A stretch of DNA of 64,000 nt from Branchiostoma floridae (GCF_000003815.2 NC_049995.1:16553048-16617047), one strand, 5' to 3'; numbered from the stretch's first letter, positions 27,201 through 33,820 are shown. Numbers and translations: made by a program. The notes: generated by a model from the sequence alone, not told the origin.

Positions 27201-29230
27201 GTTCTTTCTCTCCAGCAGAATTTCAGATGAATCATACTCTCCTTGATTGATGCCATTATATGGTTCTGTCTAGGGGTGGGTACCGGTACAGAACATTCAG
27301 GTCCAGGTCCGGTTCAGGTCCAAAGGATCAGGTCCGGACCTGAACCTGGACCTGATTCAGTCTGTATCATAATAATGGTCCATTTTACTACAAAGAAATC
27401 TGTTTGGTGGAGTATTCGACTTACACTGACATTCTAAAATCCTACAACACTAACTGCACCTGTACGATTGACTGTAAAACTTGGTAGAAATGACTATAAA
27501 CTCTACTCTACTTCACTCTTGTTATTTTCTTCCACCTGCAAGTGTCAAAACGTGTGAATGCCTGATAAAATAATCGGTTAATTCTCTAATCGGTCCAACA
27601 TCCGGTCCACCTAATTTTTTCAGGTCCGGTTTTTCTGGACCGGTCCAATAAGAAAAACTGGTTTTGTACTGGTACGCTGTACCGATACCCAGCCCTAGTT
27701 CTGTCTATATCGTCTCTCAGGGTTGACACTTGACTTGTGCTTACACCCAGACCGCATGAGTTTCGTATTCACATTTTCTGGCTTAGGCTAACGTCACATT
27801 TCCACAAGGGGCCCGGCCAGGCAGCTTTGGGGAACAAAAAATATGATAAGACTTCAAAAACATTGGAACGGACCCAAAAATGATTCAACAACAATTGCTT
27901 TCACATATCTATTGGTATAAACTTTAATTTTTTGTTTCCGCAAACAGCCCGGCCAGGCCCCGAGTAGGAAAAGTGGCATAGGCCTTAGGTAAAGTTTGCA
28001 GGGAAAGAATGTAGTTTTTAAGTTAAACCTGCCACTGTACAATCTGGTTATTGAACAGAGTGAAAAAATCATACTTACTTCTTTCGCCACAAACTTTACC
28101 TAAGCCAAAAATGTGACATAGAACTCATACTGAGTCAGACTTGATATGTGAACCCCCAAACGACTGACAGATGTTACATGACATGTTGTCTGCCTGCCAT
28201 GCTGTTTCAGCCAATCATATCCATGAAAAATTTGTTCAGTGTTGTCCGATTGGTCAAACTATTTGAAGTTTGACCAATCAAATTGAAGAAAATTTTTGAA
28301 TGTAACATTTCAATCTGCTCTCATTGTTGTGGTCAACCATTATTTTCTGCTGTTCAAAAGTGAAACAGAAGAGGACTTAGATGGCTTTGGAAACAATGAA
28401 ATTTTGTTAACTGGAGATAGATCTGTATCAATGAAAAAAAGTTTTGTCTTGCATCAGTAATTTTATTGCTTGCCAATTGTAATCTAGAACTAAAATGCAA
28501 TCAACACAACATAGAACCTATAGCAGTAGTAGGTGTAGAAACCCTACTTTTCATTCCAGTCTATGAAACCTGCCTTCCAAATTACATAAATGTAAAAGAC
28601 TGGACTCAAATCTATTTTATGAGCTTAAATCGACACGTTCAACAAGGAAAATCAACAATTAGGCTCCCAAACAATGACTGGGACTCAAGAAAAATTTATA
28701 AAGCTGGAGACAGTCCTGGGTGGAACAAACTTTAGCCAAATTCTTTTAAAATCTAACACCAATGACCTGTACTATGTCATGCTAATCAAATTGCCAGATC
28801 CTTCTGTCTAAAAGTTAACGCTACTTCACCTTTATTCTTGGGATAACCTATATCCGTTGTTTTGAAAAAAAAACAGTATTTAGGGAGCGACCTACGGTGA
28901 TTTTAAACTGCAATGTTTTGAAAATACATGTATTGCAATTTAGAGCCACAGTCCGTTGACTTCTTATCCCTATATACTCTGCTGAAACAATGGATATAGC
29001 TTACCGCATGGATAAAGGTGACGTAGCGTTATAATGATATTCTAAAACCCATGAACTGTTAGTACAGTACTACGTCATGCTAATCAAAGTTTCTCTGTAA
29101 TATTTTTACCTTTGCCAGACACCGCCTGCCCCGTGAGCAATGGTGGCTGAAACTGCGCCCGCTCCTGCGAATCCTTGCCAAACACGAAAGCGTCTACGAG
29201 GTGGAGGGCGAAGAAACCAGCATTGAGTGA
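173..29230 (+). CDS. PFK: 6-phosphofructokinase, 3' part of gene (5' end outside window)
   Basis: ATP-dependent phosphofructokinase phosphorylates fructose-6-phosphate in cytosolic glycolysis. Only the end of the duplicated C-terminal (regulatory) half is here. Coding exons are 173-284, 795-897, then either 21676-21790 or 24623-24722, then 29119-29230 ending in TGA. All have AG/GT borders and compatible phases (1 nt then phase 0; 0/1; 1/2; 2/stop). The translation follows the animal enzyme family: [36 protein letters not shown] and [12 protein letters not shown] are recognisable. The tail after EQWWLKLRP is short, about 27 residues. The intron between the second and third exons is 20.8 kb and full of mobile elements. 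Upstream exons with the catalytic half must lie to the left of position 1. Confidence 0.95.
795..897 (+). CDS. PFK: PFK exon: [15 protein letters not shown] segment
   Basis: Acceptor CCCAG ends at 794 and donor GTGAGC starts at 898. The exon has 34 codons plus one base and reads [19 protein letters not shown] through to NNYKEE. The GG-x-PSPFDR loop is the C-terminal-half equivalent of the substrate loop in the catalytic half. A (TGAT)n run lies immediately upstream of the acceptor at about 738-788. A second, degenerate copy of the last 30 or so bases plus donor lies at 1277-1327. Confidence 0.95.
985..1265. repeat. Imperfect inverted repeat (foldback) in PFK intron
   Basis: CTCAGACATCTTCCTCAGAG through TTCTGCTTCT and CTGCTAT near 1016-1067 is matched in reverse complement by ATAGCAGCCAGAAGCAGAA through CTCTGAGGAAG and GTCTGAG at about 1212-1262. 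The loop contains a poly-G run. I do not recognise the family. Confidence 0.6.
1277..1327 (+). pseudogene. Degenerate copy of the 3' edge and donor of the second PFK exon
   Basis: The stretch repeats the end of the 795-897 exon (GAGAA-A/G-ATGCACAACAACTAC, then GGAGGAAGGT) and some following intron bases. It has a two-base insertion after ACTAC, and GTGAGC has become GTCAGC. No acceptor or exon body precedes it. An imperfect inverted repeat (985-1265) sits between the real exon and this copy, so that insertion may have separated a short tandem duplication. Confidence 0.7.
1420..1565 (-). mobile_element. Penelope-like retroelement 3' fragment
   Basis: Read on the minus strand the segment gives [13 protein letters not shown], then FDPLLTSHF and [11 protein letters not shown]. 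This matches the C-terminal (GIY-YIG endonuclease end) coding sequence seen in many animal Penelope-like elements, and the two other fragments in this window. Only the tail is present. The family assignment rests on remembered motifs. Confidence 0.55.
1818..2297 (+). mobile_element. Minisatellite-bearing interspersed element, copy 1
   Basis: The head (AACACCCTCCGGTTTTATTT to TTATTGGCTGC-like sequence, about 170 bp) leads into 9-10 imperfect repeats of GGTTATGCATAATTATGCA / TAAGGGTTCCAA at about 1995-2283, then the tail GGATCAAAGAAA. A full second copy lies in the opposite orientation at 16943-17403 with the same head, repeat and tail order. The repeat is therefore an internal part of a mobile unit and not an isolated satellite. 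No coding sequence is seen. Confidence 0.75.
2640..2740 (+). mobile_element. Partial hAT-like MITE (right half, TAATCTCC family)
   Basis: CTCCTCGGCCGGCTTT, then TTTGATACTATTTTATGCCA and CTGCCTGGAGATTA match the right halves of the complete copies at 29248, 34408, 43919 and 54813. The left end is missing. Confidence 0.6.
2745..4550. other. Intronic stretch without recognised gene
   Basis: I see no exon-like reading frame or clear repeat here. A run of GCAGAATTCTGCA-type short palindromes at about 4148-4212 repeats CAGAATTCTGC three to four times and may be a decayed local repeat. Confidence 0.5.
4555..4690 (-). repeat. tRNA-derived SINE, copy 1
   Basis: On the minus strand a tRNA-like body is followed by GGGCTCGATCCCGGGTGG, a near-perfect RNA polymerase III B box with its stem. 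The common tail then reads CATGTTGTTTCTGTTGTAC and CGCCCCTCT. It is about 75% identical to the copy at 4790-4930. It does not fold into a clean cloverleaf by eye, so I call a SINE and not a tRNA gene. Confidence 0.6.
4790..4930 (-). repeat. tRNA-derived SINE, copy 2
   Basis: On the minus strand GCCTTTTGGTCGAACGGTTT (A-box region) is followed by GGGTTCGATCCCAGGTAG (B box) and the same tail as copy 1. The two sit head to tail 230 bp apart, so either a tandem duplication or two insertions is possible. Confidence 0.65.
4935..8795. other. Intronic stretch without recognised gene
   Basis: Open frames here are short and have no family resemblance I recognise. A (TAGAG)n-like run lies near 7518-7545 and a poly-T/poly-G tract at 8059-8101. 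Nothing else is supportable. Confidence 0.5.
8807..8892. mobile_element. 86-bp foldback MITE with 9-bp target duplication
   Basis: TAGCCTGGCTACCAAACCCC at the left is matched in reverse by the right end GGTATCCAGGCTA. It is flanked on both sides by AATGTCAGC (8798-8806 and 8893-8901). Nine-base duplications with palindromic bodies fit Mutator-like non-autonomous elements. Confidence 0.8.
9157..9610 (+). repeat. Duplicated block A (first copy)
   Basis: About 440 bp from GGGCAATGACCCCTAATTG to GGTGGTCACTGCTCT recur without visible difference at 11357-11810, in the same orientation. No recognised gene lies inside. Confidence 0.85.
9611..10484 (+). repeat. Block B (first copy), long imperfect inverted ends
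   Basis: The unit begins GCCATGTTCGGCAGGGTA and ends TTCTCAAGTTCGGGCCCCT. Its first ~150 bp (for example ACAAGTTTCAAAGAC, CAGGGAGCACAGGTGTCAG) match the reverse complement of its last ~160 bp imperfectly (CCAAGTTTCAAAGC, GGCAGGTGTCAGAGGA), so it resembles a foldback transposon. It is followed directly by a second copy with a handful of substitutions. Frames on the two arms give related short peptides (KHCHKFQRL and KHYPKFQSF). Confidence 0.75.
10485..11356 (+). repeat. Block B (second tandem copy)
   Basis: Near-identical to the preceding copy. Differences I can see include GTATT/GTAGT near the start, TTTCAAAG/TTTTAAAG, ATCCTTGG/ATCATTGG and CATTTTAG/CATATTAG. The poly-G tract near 10830 is shorter than at 9957. 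Confidence 0.8.
11357..11810 (+). repeat. Duplicated block A (second copy)
   Basis: Sequence-identical by eye to 9169-9610, so the order is A-B-B'-A' all in one orientation. The junction bases CTACAAG occur both before and after this copy, suggesting microhomology at the duplication joints. Confidence 0.85.
11811..13085. other. Intronic stretch without recognised gene
   Basis: A minus-strand frame at 12010-12207 and an overlapping one to 12316 look mildly protein-like but match no family I know and have stops. I see no splice-bounded exon. Confidence 0.4.
13085..13225 (-). repeat. tRNA-derived SINE fragment
   Basis: Minus-strand reading gives GCGTGGCGTAAGAGAAGAGT, then AACCCAGAGATCCCAGGCTC and CCTTGGGAAACCTGG. 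This resembles the tRNA head and common body of SINEs elsewhere in the window. The promoter boxes are degraded. Confidence 0.45.
13350..13660 (+). repeat. Minisatellite, ~105-bp unit, three copies
   Basis: Each unit contains GTGGCTGTGACGG, TGCCATGCAGGCTAGATGGA, TCGGACATGTGACTGCACCA and TAATGGTTGTTGTGTA. Copies start near 13354, 13476 and 13580, and the last is truncated. Long overlapping frames on both strands here come from the repeat and are not genes. Confidence 0.85.
13715..14310 (-). mobile_element. Non-LTR retrotransposon 3' end with (TTCA)n tail
   Basis: A 102-aa minus-strand frame (14252 to 13944) contains [20 protein letters not shown] and [17 protein letters not shown], the zinc-knuckle-like C-terminus found behind reverse transcriptases of non-LTR elements. 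Downstream on the same strand the sequence ends GCAATAAAGGTCTTCATTCA in a tetranucleotide repeat (13718-13735), as expected for a LINE tail. The 5' part including reverse transcriptase is missing. Confidence 0.75.
14311..15970. other. Intronic stretch without recognised gene
   Basis: Only short unrelated frames occur here. I see no repeat family, splice-bounded exon or RNA gene. Confidence 0.45.
15973..15998 (-). mobile_element. Fragment of pogo/mariner-like MITE end
   Basis: CAATTAACTGGCTTCCACTG followed by TA matches the inverted-repeat end of the complete element at 55364-55537. Only one end is present. Confidence 0.5.
16014..16739. mobile_element. PIF/Harbinger-like MITE, 726 bp, TAG target duplication
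   Basis: The left end GACCCCATTCACACTCAG followed by AAAACGATTCGAATAAAA is matched at the right by an inverted copy that differs by one base. Both sides carry TAG (16011-16013 and 16740-16742). Three-base duplications fit the PIF/Harbinger superfamily. Subterminal GTGTGAACGC motifs occur inside (16097, 16207), a usual place for transposase binding. The frames inside are not recognisable transposase. Confidence 0.8.
16795..16885 (-). repeat. tRNA-derived SINE fragment
   Basis: The minus strand reads GCTTTTGGTGTGGCGTGCTG, then GTTACAAACC-type anticodon-stem sequence and GGTTGGAATTCCAGGAGCC near the B-box position. It resembles tRNA-derived SINE heads. Ends are not defined. Confidence 0.45.
16943..17403 (-). 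mobile_element. Minisatellite-bearing interspersed element, copy 2 (inverted)
   Basis: This is the reverse complement of the organisation at 1818-2297: tail GGATCAAAGAA at 16943, about eight repeats of TTATGCATAATTATGCATAA / CCCTTGGAA, then the ~170-bp head ending CCGGAGGGTGTTT near 17403. The head differs from copy 1 by few bases, including a small duplication (AATCCCCAGTAATCCCCAG). Confidence 0.75.
17404..19960. other. Intronic stretch; one partial MITE, otherwise nothing recognised
   Basis: At 18268-18330 the sequence AGCTCCAAGCAGATCCTACG with GCATAAGATA is a left-end scrap of the hAT-like TAATCTCC family. A long plus-strand frame at 18840-19337 has no recognisable domain. The rest looks like plain intron. 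Confidence 0.5.
19960..20470 (+). repeat. Interspersed repeat K, interrupted by a MITE
   Basis: GGCCGCACCTGGGGCAATCA, ATTGAGGTCACCTGAGTG, GCTCCAGACCC and then TTCAGCCCCTGGCTGC also occur at 60290-60620 and inverted at 58490-58980. Here the family is split by the element at 20072-20410. The consensus has no coding sequence that I recognise. Confidence 0.6.
20072..20410. mobile_element. hAT-like MITE with GGCTCTAGCCAGC ends
   Basis: GGCTCTAGCCAGC with TTTTTCCGTCA near the left is mirrored by TGACGGAAAAACGGACGCTG and GCTAGAGCC at the right. CTCCAGAC (20064-20071 and 20411-20418) flanks it as an 8-bp duplication of the K repeat. Its right end is reused at the breakpoint of the PFK exon duplication near 20975. 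Confidence 0.7.
20530..20604 (+). pseudogene. Broken copy 1 of PFK alternative exon 'a'
   Basis: After an acceptor-like CACCCGTAG the first 45 or so bases match exon 'a' ([10 protein letters not shown]). About 32 bases coding [11 protein letters not shown] are then deleted between GGCTTGTC and CAGTCCTGTTAC. No donor follows. A 283-bp inverted-repeat element (20611-20893) sits directly behind it. Confidence 0.85.
20611..20893. mobile_element. TA-flanked MITE in PFK exon array
   Basis: CTGTAAATGCA and TACATTTACAG form the inverted ends, with TA on each side. Inside, two ~120-bp direct repeats carry TTCGC-G/A-GTGGTTTTAA and GCACCATGCACTG-like motifs. Confidence 0.65.
20940..20973 (+). pseudogene. 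Broken copy 2 of PFK alternative exon 'a'
   Basis: The stretch starts after CCATCCCCAG, identical to the acceptor of the real exon. It matches only the first 30 or so bases (GRIVVECNE) and then runs into AAAAAAACGGACG, the terminal sequence of the element at 20072-20410. That makes a recombination junction. Confidence 0.8.
21116..21235 (+). pseudogene. Broken copy 3 of PFK alternative exon 'a'
   Basis: After CACCCGTAG the copy runs almost the full exon (R to S at the third residue, then [21 protein letters not shown]). Past CCTGTTAC it diverges into GCCCCAAGGCCTC, losing HLKSQTDF and the GT donor. The frame stays open about 30 codons further, so inclusion would give an alternative C-terminus, but I see no evidence of use. 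Confidence 0.8.
21259..21649. mobile_element. Tc1/mariner-like MITE, CAGTCAAACCTG ends
   Basis: CAGTCAAACCTGCCCAAG at the left and its exact reverse complement at the right are both bordered by TA (21257-21258, 21650-21651). The internal sequence has repeated GGTCAGGTGGT motifs. It lies in the spacer between two PFK exon copies. Confidence 0.75.
21676..21790 (+). CDS. PFK: PFK alternative exon 'a' ([13 protein letters not shown] version)
   Basis: Acceptor CATCCCCAG ends at 21675 and donor GTGAGT begins at 21791. The 115-nt exon enters after one base of a codon and leaves after two. It encodes [19 protein letters not shown] and then [10 protein letters not shown], matching the segment before EQWWLKLRP in the family. 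It joins in frame to both 795-897 and 29119-29230. Three broken copies lie just upstream (20530, 20940 and 21116), so this is the only intact member of a local exon array. Which tissues use it cannot be seen. Confidence 0.9.
21852..22129. mobile_element. Foldback MITE with 9-bp duplication TATTAGTCT
   Basis: AACTTCCTATGCAGGAACAT through TACCCTGCTTTCTCAA is matched in reverse by TTGAGAAAGCAGGGTACATC through GCGTAGGAGGTT. TATTAGTCT flanks both ends (21843-21851 and 22130-22138). The duplication length fits Mutator-like elements. Confidence 0.75.
22213..22577. mobile_element. hAT-like MITE with CAGGGCTYGAAAT ends
   Basis: CAGGGCTTGAAAT at the left and ATTTCGAGCCCTG at the right form inverted ends. 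The body contains several ACCTGCAC/GTGCAGGT palindromic motifs. I could not find a clean target duplication. A second element with the same ends lies at 24155-24510. Confidence 0.6.
22740..22836 (+). repeat. (GACA)n/(GA)n microsatellite
   Basis: GACAGACAGACAGA runs grade into GAGAGAGAGAGAGA. Confidence 0.9.
23325..23525 (+). repeat. Minisatellite, ~27-bp unit
   Basis: AAAGTAGCAATCTGTAAACT / AAGTCA recurs about six times with increasing decay towards the right. Confidence 0.75.
23686..23896. mobile_element. MITE family CTAGTTCACC, copy 1
   Basis: CTAGTTCACCTTTATCTGCG with GGTAACCTATATC at the left is mirrored by GGATACAGGCTACCCCGTGG and ATAAAGGTGAACTAG at the right. Long inverted ends surround a core of ~110 bp. 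Five members lie between 23.7 and 29.0 kb. Confidence 0.8.
24002..24148 (+). repeat. Cluster of TGATTGGCTG-like repeats (inverted CCAAT)
   Basis: GATTGGCTGCA, GATTGGCTAAA, ATTGGCTGTTG, GATTGGTTGTTG and GATTGGTTGGTTGG occur in 150 bp. They could be a decayed minisatellite or a group of CCAAT-box (NF-Y) sites. No promoter is otherwise visible. Confidence 0.5.
24155..24510. mobile_element. hAT-like MITE with CAGGGCTCGAAA ends, copy 2
   Basis: CAGGGCTCGAAATAC at the left and TTTCGAGCCCTG at the right. The interior is AT-rich and unlike the copy at 22213. It lies 112 bp upstream of PFK alternative exon 'b'. Confidence 0.6.
24623..24722 (+). CDS. PFK: PFK alternative exon 'b' (SHLKAWSDF version)
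   Basis: An AG at 24621-24622 precedes the exon and GTGAGT follows at 24723. The 100-nt exon uses the same phases as exon 'a' (enters after 1 nt, leaves after 2). It encodes a different version of the same block: [19 protein letters not shown] then [13 protein letters not shown], alignable to [10 protein letters not shown] of exon 'a'. Using both exons in one transcript would shift the frame, so they should be mutually exclusive. Exon 'b' is five codons shorter and lacks the CLIGLNRR stretch. The weak point is its acceptor: the upstream run is pyrimidine-rich, but the last bases are TTAAGAG. Confidence 0.75.
24949..25165. mobile_element. MITE family CTAGTTCACC, copy 2
   Basis: CTAGTCCACCTTTATCCGGG at the left and ATAAAGGTGAACTAG at the right. 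The core carries the paired CCGTCCGTC / GACGGACAG arms. Confidence 0.8.
25744..25960. mobile_element. MITE family CTAGTTCACC, copy 3
   Basis: This is the cleanest copy, with CTAGTTCACCTTTATCCGCA at the left and TGCGGATAAAGGTGAACTAG at the right as near-perfect inverted ends. Confidence 0.85.
26737..26950. mobile_element. MITE family CTAGTTCACC, copy 4
   Basis: CTAGTTCACCTTGATCCGTG at the left and GGATAAAGGTGAAGCAG at the right. The ends are more diverged than in copy 3. Confidence 0.75.
27271..27697. mobile_element. hAT-like MITE, TAGGGGTGGGTACCGG ends
   Basis: TAGGGGTGGGTACCGGTACA at the left is matched by TGTACCGATACCCAGCCCTA at the right. GTTCTGTC flanks both ends as a perfect 8-bp duplication (27263-27270, 27698-27705). 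The interior is made of CAGGTCC/GGACCTG repeats. A fragment with the same interior lies at 19873-19940. Confidence 0.85.
27745..28130. mobile_element. Inverted-repeat element, unclassified
   Basis: GCATGAGTTTCGTATTCACA with TTTTCTGGCTTAGG pairs with CCTAAGCCAAAAATGTGACA and TAGAACTCATACTG at the other end. A nested pair GGGGCCCGGCCAGGC / GCCCGGCCAGGCCCC also occurs. No clean target duplication was found. Confidence 0.55.
28821..29026. mobile_element. MITE family CTAGTTCACC, copy 5
   Basis: CTACTTCACCTTTATTC at the left and GGATAAAGGTGACGTAG at the right. It ends 93 bp before the terminal PFK exon. Confidence 0.75.
29119..29230 (+). CDS. PFK: PFK terminal exon ([14 protein letters not shown]...stop)
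   Basis: Acceptor TTTGCCAG ends at 29118. One base completes the shared split codon. The frame then reads [28 protein letters not shown], a short acidic tail and TGA at 29228-29230. EQWWLKLRP is a hallmark of animal phosphofructokinase C-termini. The tail after it is shorter than in vertebrate muscle enzyme as I recall it. A hAT-like element starts at 29248 in what should be the 3' UTR. Confidence 0.95.
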
Positions 29231-29247
29231 GAGGGGAGCGTTAAAAT

Positions 29248-29649
29248 TCAATCTCCAAGCAGATCCTACAATGGCATAAAATAGTACCAAACTGGCCAAG
29301 GAGTGTAGTCAGCCAAGAGGTGTCCATTTGCCATGTAGAATCTGCCCCCAGTTGGCTAGAACAAAGGCTATTAACATCTAATTGTTTCCCAATCAAACTG
29401 TGCTTGCAGTGTAGATGCTAATTGCCCTCCTTCTTGTTTTGTGCTAACTTCCAACTGGGACATGTGTTATTAGTCGCTGACTTTGTCCCAGTGCAAGTCG
29501 CTCGTAAAATAATTAGCACATGGCAACACCATTGTTGAATAGAAATGCTCCTCCCTGTTTCAGTGGAGGCAGATCCGCGGTAGCCAAACACACTCCTCTG
29601 CCAGCTTTTGATACTATCTTATGCTATCATAGGATCTGCTTGGAGATTA
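29248..29649. mobile_element. hAT-like MITE (TAATCTCC family) in the PFK 3' UTR
   Basis: TCAATCTCCAAGCAGATCCT at the left and AGGATCTGCTTGGAGATTA at the right. GTTAAAAT/GTTAAAAC flanks as an 8-bp duplication with one mismatch. It starts 18 nt after the PFK stop codon. Confidence 0.8.
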
Positions 29650-29745
29650 GTTAAAACTGGCGAGAGTGTGTGTCAGTGTGTGCAGTAACATCATCGCTGG
29701 ACATTGAAAGTTCATCTGTGTTGGTAGAAGTCATTATTGGACTAG

Positions 29746-30140
29746 TTGAACTGCAATGTCCAACACGAAAATTGGACTCACCCAAATTTTCGACTGAACA
29801 GCACCAGTCTTTGTGAAGGAATCATTGAACAATCCACTTCTGTTGTGACGTCACCTCAACATTTTCACGTAAAATCACCGGGTCATTCGTTTTCACTGGA
29901 TAAAGTTAAGATCTTGGACATAGAGCCAGACTTTTTTGCTAGAGGGATCAAAGAAGCCATCTACATCAGAGCTTTACAACCATCCCTGAACAGAGACGGT
30001 GGGCACCATAGACTTCCTGCAACCTATGATCCACTGCTTATGACTCACGTGTTCTATCGGCATAACGTGACGTTATGTGTTGGATATTGCGGTTTGAATA
30101 GTTCAATAATTGCTGGACCTTGGTGCTGTAGTGTGTAGCA
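29746..30140 (+). mobile_element. Penelope-like retroelement C-terminal coding fragment
   Basis: A 130-codon frame reads HSFSLDKVKILDIEPDFF, then [20 protein letters not shown] and LPATYDPLL. This is the conserved C-terminal end associated with the GIY-YIG endonuclease region of animal Penelope-like elements. The upstream reverse transcriptase is absent. The same family leaves smaller pieces at 1420 and 43045 on the other strand. Confidence 0.6.
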
Positions 30141-33100
30141 ACGTTTTAGCTTGCCACCCCCGAAACTTAAAGTGGACCACTCCATATAAGCAGCATGCCA
30201 GAGGAAAGCTAGCAGATACCATTGCAGCAAATAGGGGTGGACAAGGTGGTTTGAGCATACCCAAGACTTTTAAAAGGTGGTTATCAAAAAGGTTCCTTAC
30301 TAAAAAAAAGTGCTGAGCATGGTTAATATTTATATACAGTGTTGTATAGTGAATTTGAGGTTCTGCTAGCAAATTCTGCACTATGAAGTTGAGTAAAGAT
30401 AACTGCTTACTATAGTATATAGGCTGTTAGAAGATGACAAAAAAGTTAAGAAGAGAACAAAATGCCTTATAAAGGATGTATAAGTGATCAGAAATTCTTT
30501 AAAAAGATTGTTGTGTGGAAATGGTTAACAAATAAGGATAGATTGTTAGAATATGCTTGATATCTATAGATGTTAAAAGCAATAGAAAATGAATATATAT
30601 GGAAAATACCTGACAGTGTAGAGAAAGGGGGGTCAGAATGATAAAGTTTTTGTGGTTAAAGTTAGTAAAAAAAAGTTTTTATAACTGTTTGTAAGGAGGC
30701 ACCCAAGGATGCGTAATTCTATGACATAAGCTAATTCCCATGGCTAATTATTATCCCTACTTGGCCAATCTCTAGGATTTTAAAATGGGAATATCATGCA
30801 AAACAAGTATGAAAATATGACCCAAAACACACAAAGCGTAAAAACATTCACTTTTACTTGATAAAATTAATTGTCAAATCACTGACAATGTAACACAGCT
30901 TCCGTGAGATACCTGGGAAAAAGATGCTACTTCTTAATAACTTTTCAGACAGATTATTGGTGGGGGTAGGGTTAGGGGTGAGTCTTTGGCTTATTCCACT
31001 ATCTAAAGTACGTAAAAGGTGTACAGTGAGGTGTATTTTGTAGTACCGTGAGAGCATGTTTTATTTTGTATATCCCCGTGCTGCTATCCATGATGAATAT
31101 GAATGATCCCCCAGCAGAATATACAAAAATGTCTAAACTTCTGATACATGTAAATATAAAATGCAGGTCAACATCCACTTAGATCATATGAACAGTGCAC
31201 TAGAGATGCAACAAAGGAAGAAATCCTCTCTGCCAAGTTCAATCAAAAAGCAATGAAAATATTGGGTAATTCTGAATTTTCTTTGTAGCATATAAAAACT
31301 AGTTGAGATGGAGGCCTGGTATTTTTAATGTCCAAGTACTATATAAAAAAGACCATAACAGCGTAAACTGTCCAGATTTTGTAATGTCAAGATTATAACT
31401 GTTGAGATTTTGCACAAAACGAAACCTGCAAGTCACAATGTTATTAGAAGCTGAAGAACCCAACATCTGCTTGGAGAGATGTGGATAGATTTTGTGGTAA
31501 GATGACACATCATCTCGATAGCAATAATGGATAAAGTTGCTTGCTATATATCAGAAATTTTTCCTGATGAAAAATTGAATTCTTAACTGTTTTTTTGCCA
31601 CACCACTGGCGATAATGTTGTCACCGTGGTACAAGTGGTAATGAATATTTGTTGCATTTAAGGCCCTTGTTGTAAGAATTAAAATGACAAGAGTTTCCAC
31701 TTTGAGACAATAATAGCATAAATTGAACTATGAGTAAAATTTCATATTTGAAAACATAGTCCCATCTTATGGTATGTAGTCTACAATGTTACAATTATTT
31801 GGTGATGCTGGTTAAAGTGGTGCTGGTTATTCATTCACACCAGTAAAAAAAATAAAACTTTTTTCTGCGCCAAATTGTTGTAGTTGAAAATGCCATGGTA
31901 AAACCAGTTTTGTTATACTTTATTTGTTGAAGAAAAAAAAAATAATGTGAAGTTTTGTATTGACAAAATGGCAAGTTTTGGAGTGTTGTATGTTAGGGAT
32001 ATGCTCAATTGAAATTTAACACTGACCTTACATGATTTTATGAGCCTCACAAGAGGGTCTTGACGATTGATCTTTGAGTACTCTGTTGTAAACAGTGACT
32101 TCACTAGACAAAAGTACATTGCAGTAAATGTAAGATGCTTTGTGTATTGCTACATGCTGTTTGAGCTATCCTTGTTAGAGATATGTGATTGTATCTTTAG
32201 TCTGTGATATATCAAAAGTTAGTGAATGAGTGGAATTGATGCTTAGGTCATATTGATTTGATTATTATATGGATGACATTCGGTGAAATAATGTTGCCTA
32301 AGTGGTCACAAAGGTTGAAAAAACGAAACATTGTATACTAAACAATAAATTCTGCATGGATTTTGGAACTTTATCCAATAGTAATATTCTGTTTTCAGAT
32401 TATTGTTTTTGAATTTACAGAATATATTTGTTCTCTTTGCACAATTTGCAATATATAGACAGAAACTGTTTTTACATGTTGGAAACAGACGAAAATTGAT
32501 GTGTGTGGGTGATTGTAATCCATATATTAATCAAGTCAGTATGGCCTTACAGCATGTATCAAAATTACATATATTGTAAATTTAGAGGCGTGGCTGCTAA
32601 GTTGTGATTGCATGAAATGCATAGCAAGTATTATACATTCAAGTAAGTATTAATTGGAAAAGGTACAAATTATTTCTAGTAGTATTGTACATGTTCATTG
32701 TTACTTTTTGTATCACAGATACTCTTTTTCTTTGCTGTTAGTAATTCCTTTGGATGAAGCCTTGTAATTTTTTGGCGACGCCTCAGGGGTGAGACACTCA
32801 CGTTTACACTCACTTGTTTTTGCTCCGTTTCTTCTACTTTTCCTGTTCCAAACAAATGAGGTCAATGACCTGGTCCAGACGGCTGTCACCATGGTTACTG
32901 GTACAGTAGCAAACTCCCTGTGGTGTTCAATTACATAATGTAGCAAATGGCAGGACAGAGCTGGAGAGGCTGTTCATCATATATATGAATGTGTTTGAGA
33001 AGGAATTTAAAAAAAAAAACAGTAGTTCGATGGGCTAGACTGTGAGAGGAAAAAAATTGCATTTTCTTGCAAATGTTACATTTCTAGTTTTAATAATCTT

Positions 33101-33820
33101 ATTGTCAAACTTTCGTCGTTATGTTCACTGCTTAATCTAGTGTGGACAGGATTTCTGTGTACTTGCCAGTGTAGTTTACATTCTTCAAGTTTGCACACAA
33201 AAGGAGACTGATATTCTAAGCTGTTAACTGATGTTCTCTATGGTGTATTTATTTGCCTTCGTCAAATGGCAAGAGACGGGAAGACATAGTCGTTGTGCAA
33301 GGGTTTGAAGTGAAAGATTTTGAGAAGTGAAATTCTTGTAGAAATGTTACAACTGTATAACTGCAGCAATTTTACAGCATCGTTTGTCAATAAAGTGGGG
33401 AAATTAGGAAATCCAATACTTGTATTTGTTTTCTGTTGTTATGACGTTTTCTATACCGGTACAAGAATTTTGCAGCATCGGAAGATTTGAAGAAAAGTAA
33501 ACACATGAAAATTCAGATGTTACTTGAAGGATTTCGAAATGAATAGATACGGTTGGAGATTAGTTAGACGTCAGACATCAAGTTAAAACAATACCTCGGC
33601 TAATTTGGCTAATTGTCTTGGTGCTTTTGCTACTCCTTCAAAGTTTAAGAATCACGAAAAAAATCGATAGGAAAATCTTCAGGCAAATGTATTTTCCTCT
33701 GGCTAGTTTTCCGTGCAGCTTGGCGGGTATCTCCACCTACACTGCGCCACAATTTGCGCTAGGTACAAGTTATAAAATTAATACTTTAGTTCCATATATT
33801 TTCCCATTCAAAATGCGGAC
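30141..33820. other. PFK 3' flank, AT-rich, candidate poly(A) signals
   Basis: No coding frame is recognisable. AATAAA occurs at 31851, 32344 and 33389 on the + strand and any could end a long PFK transcript. I cannot tell which is used. Confidence 0.4.
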
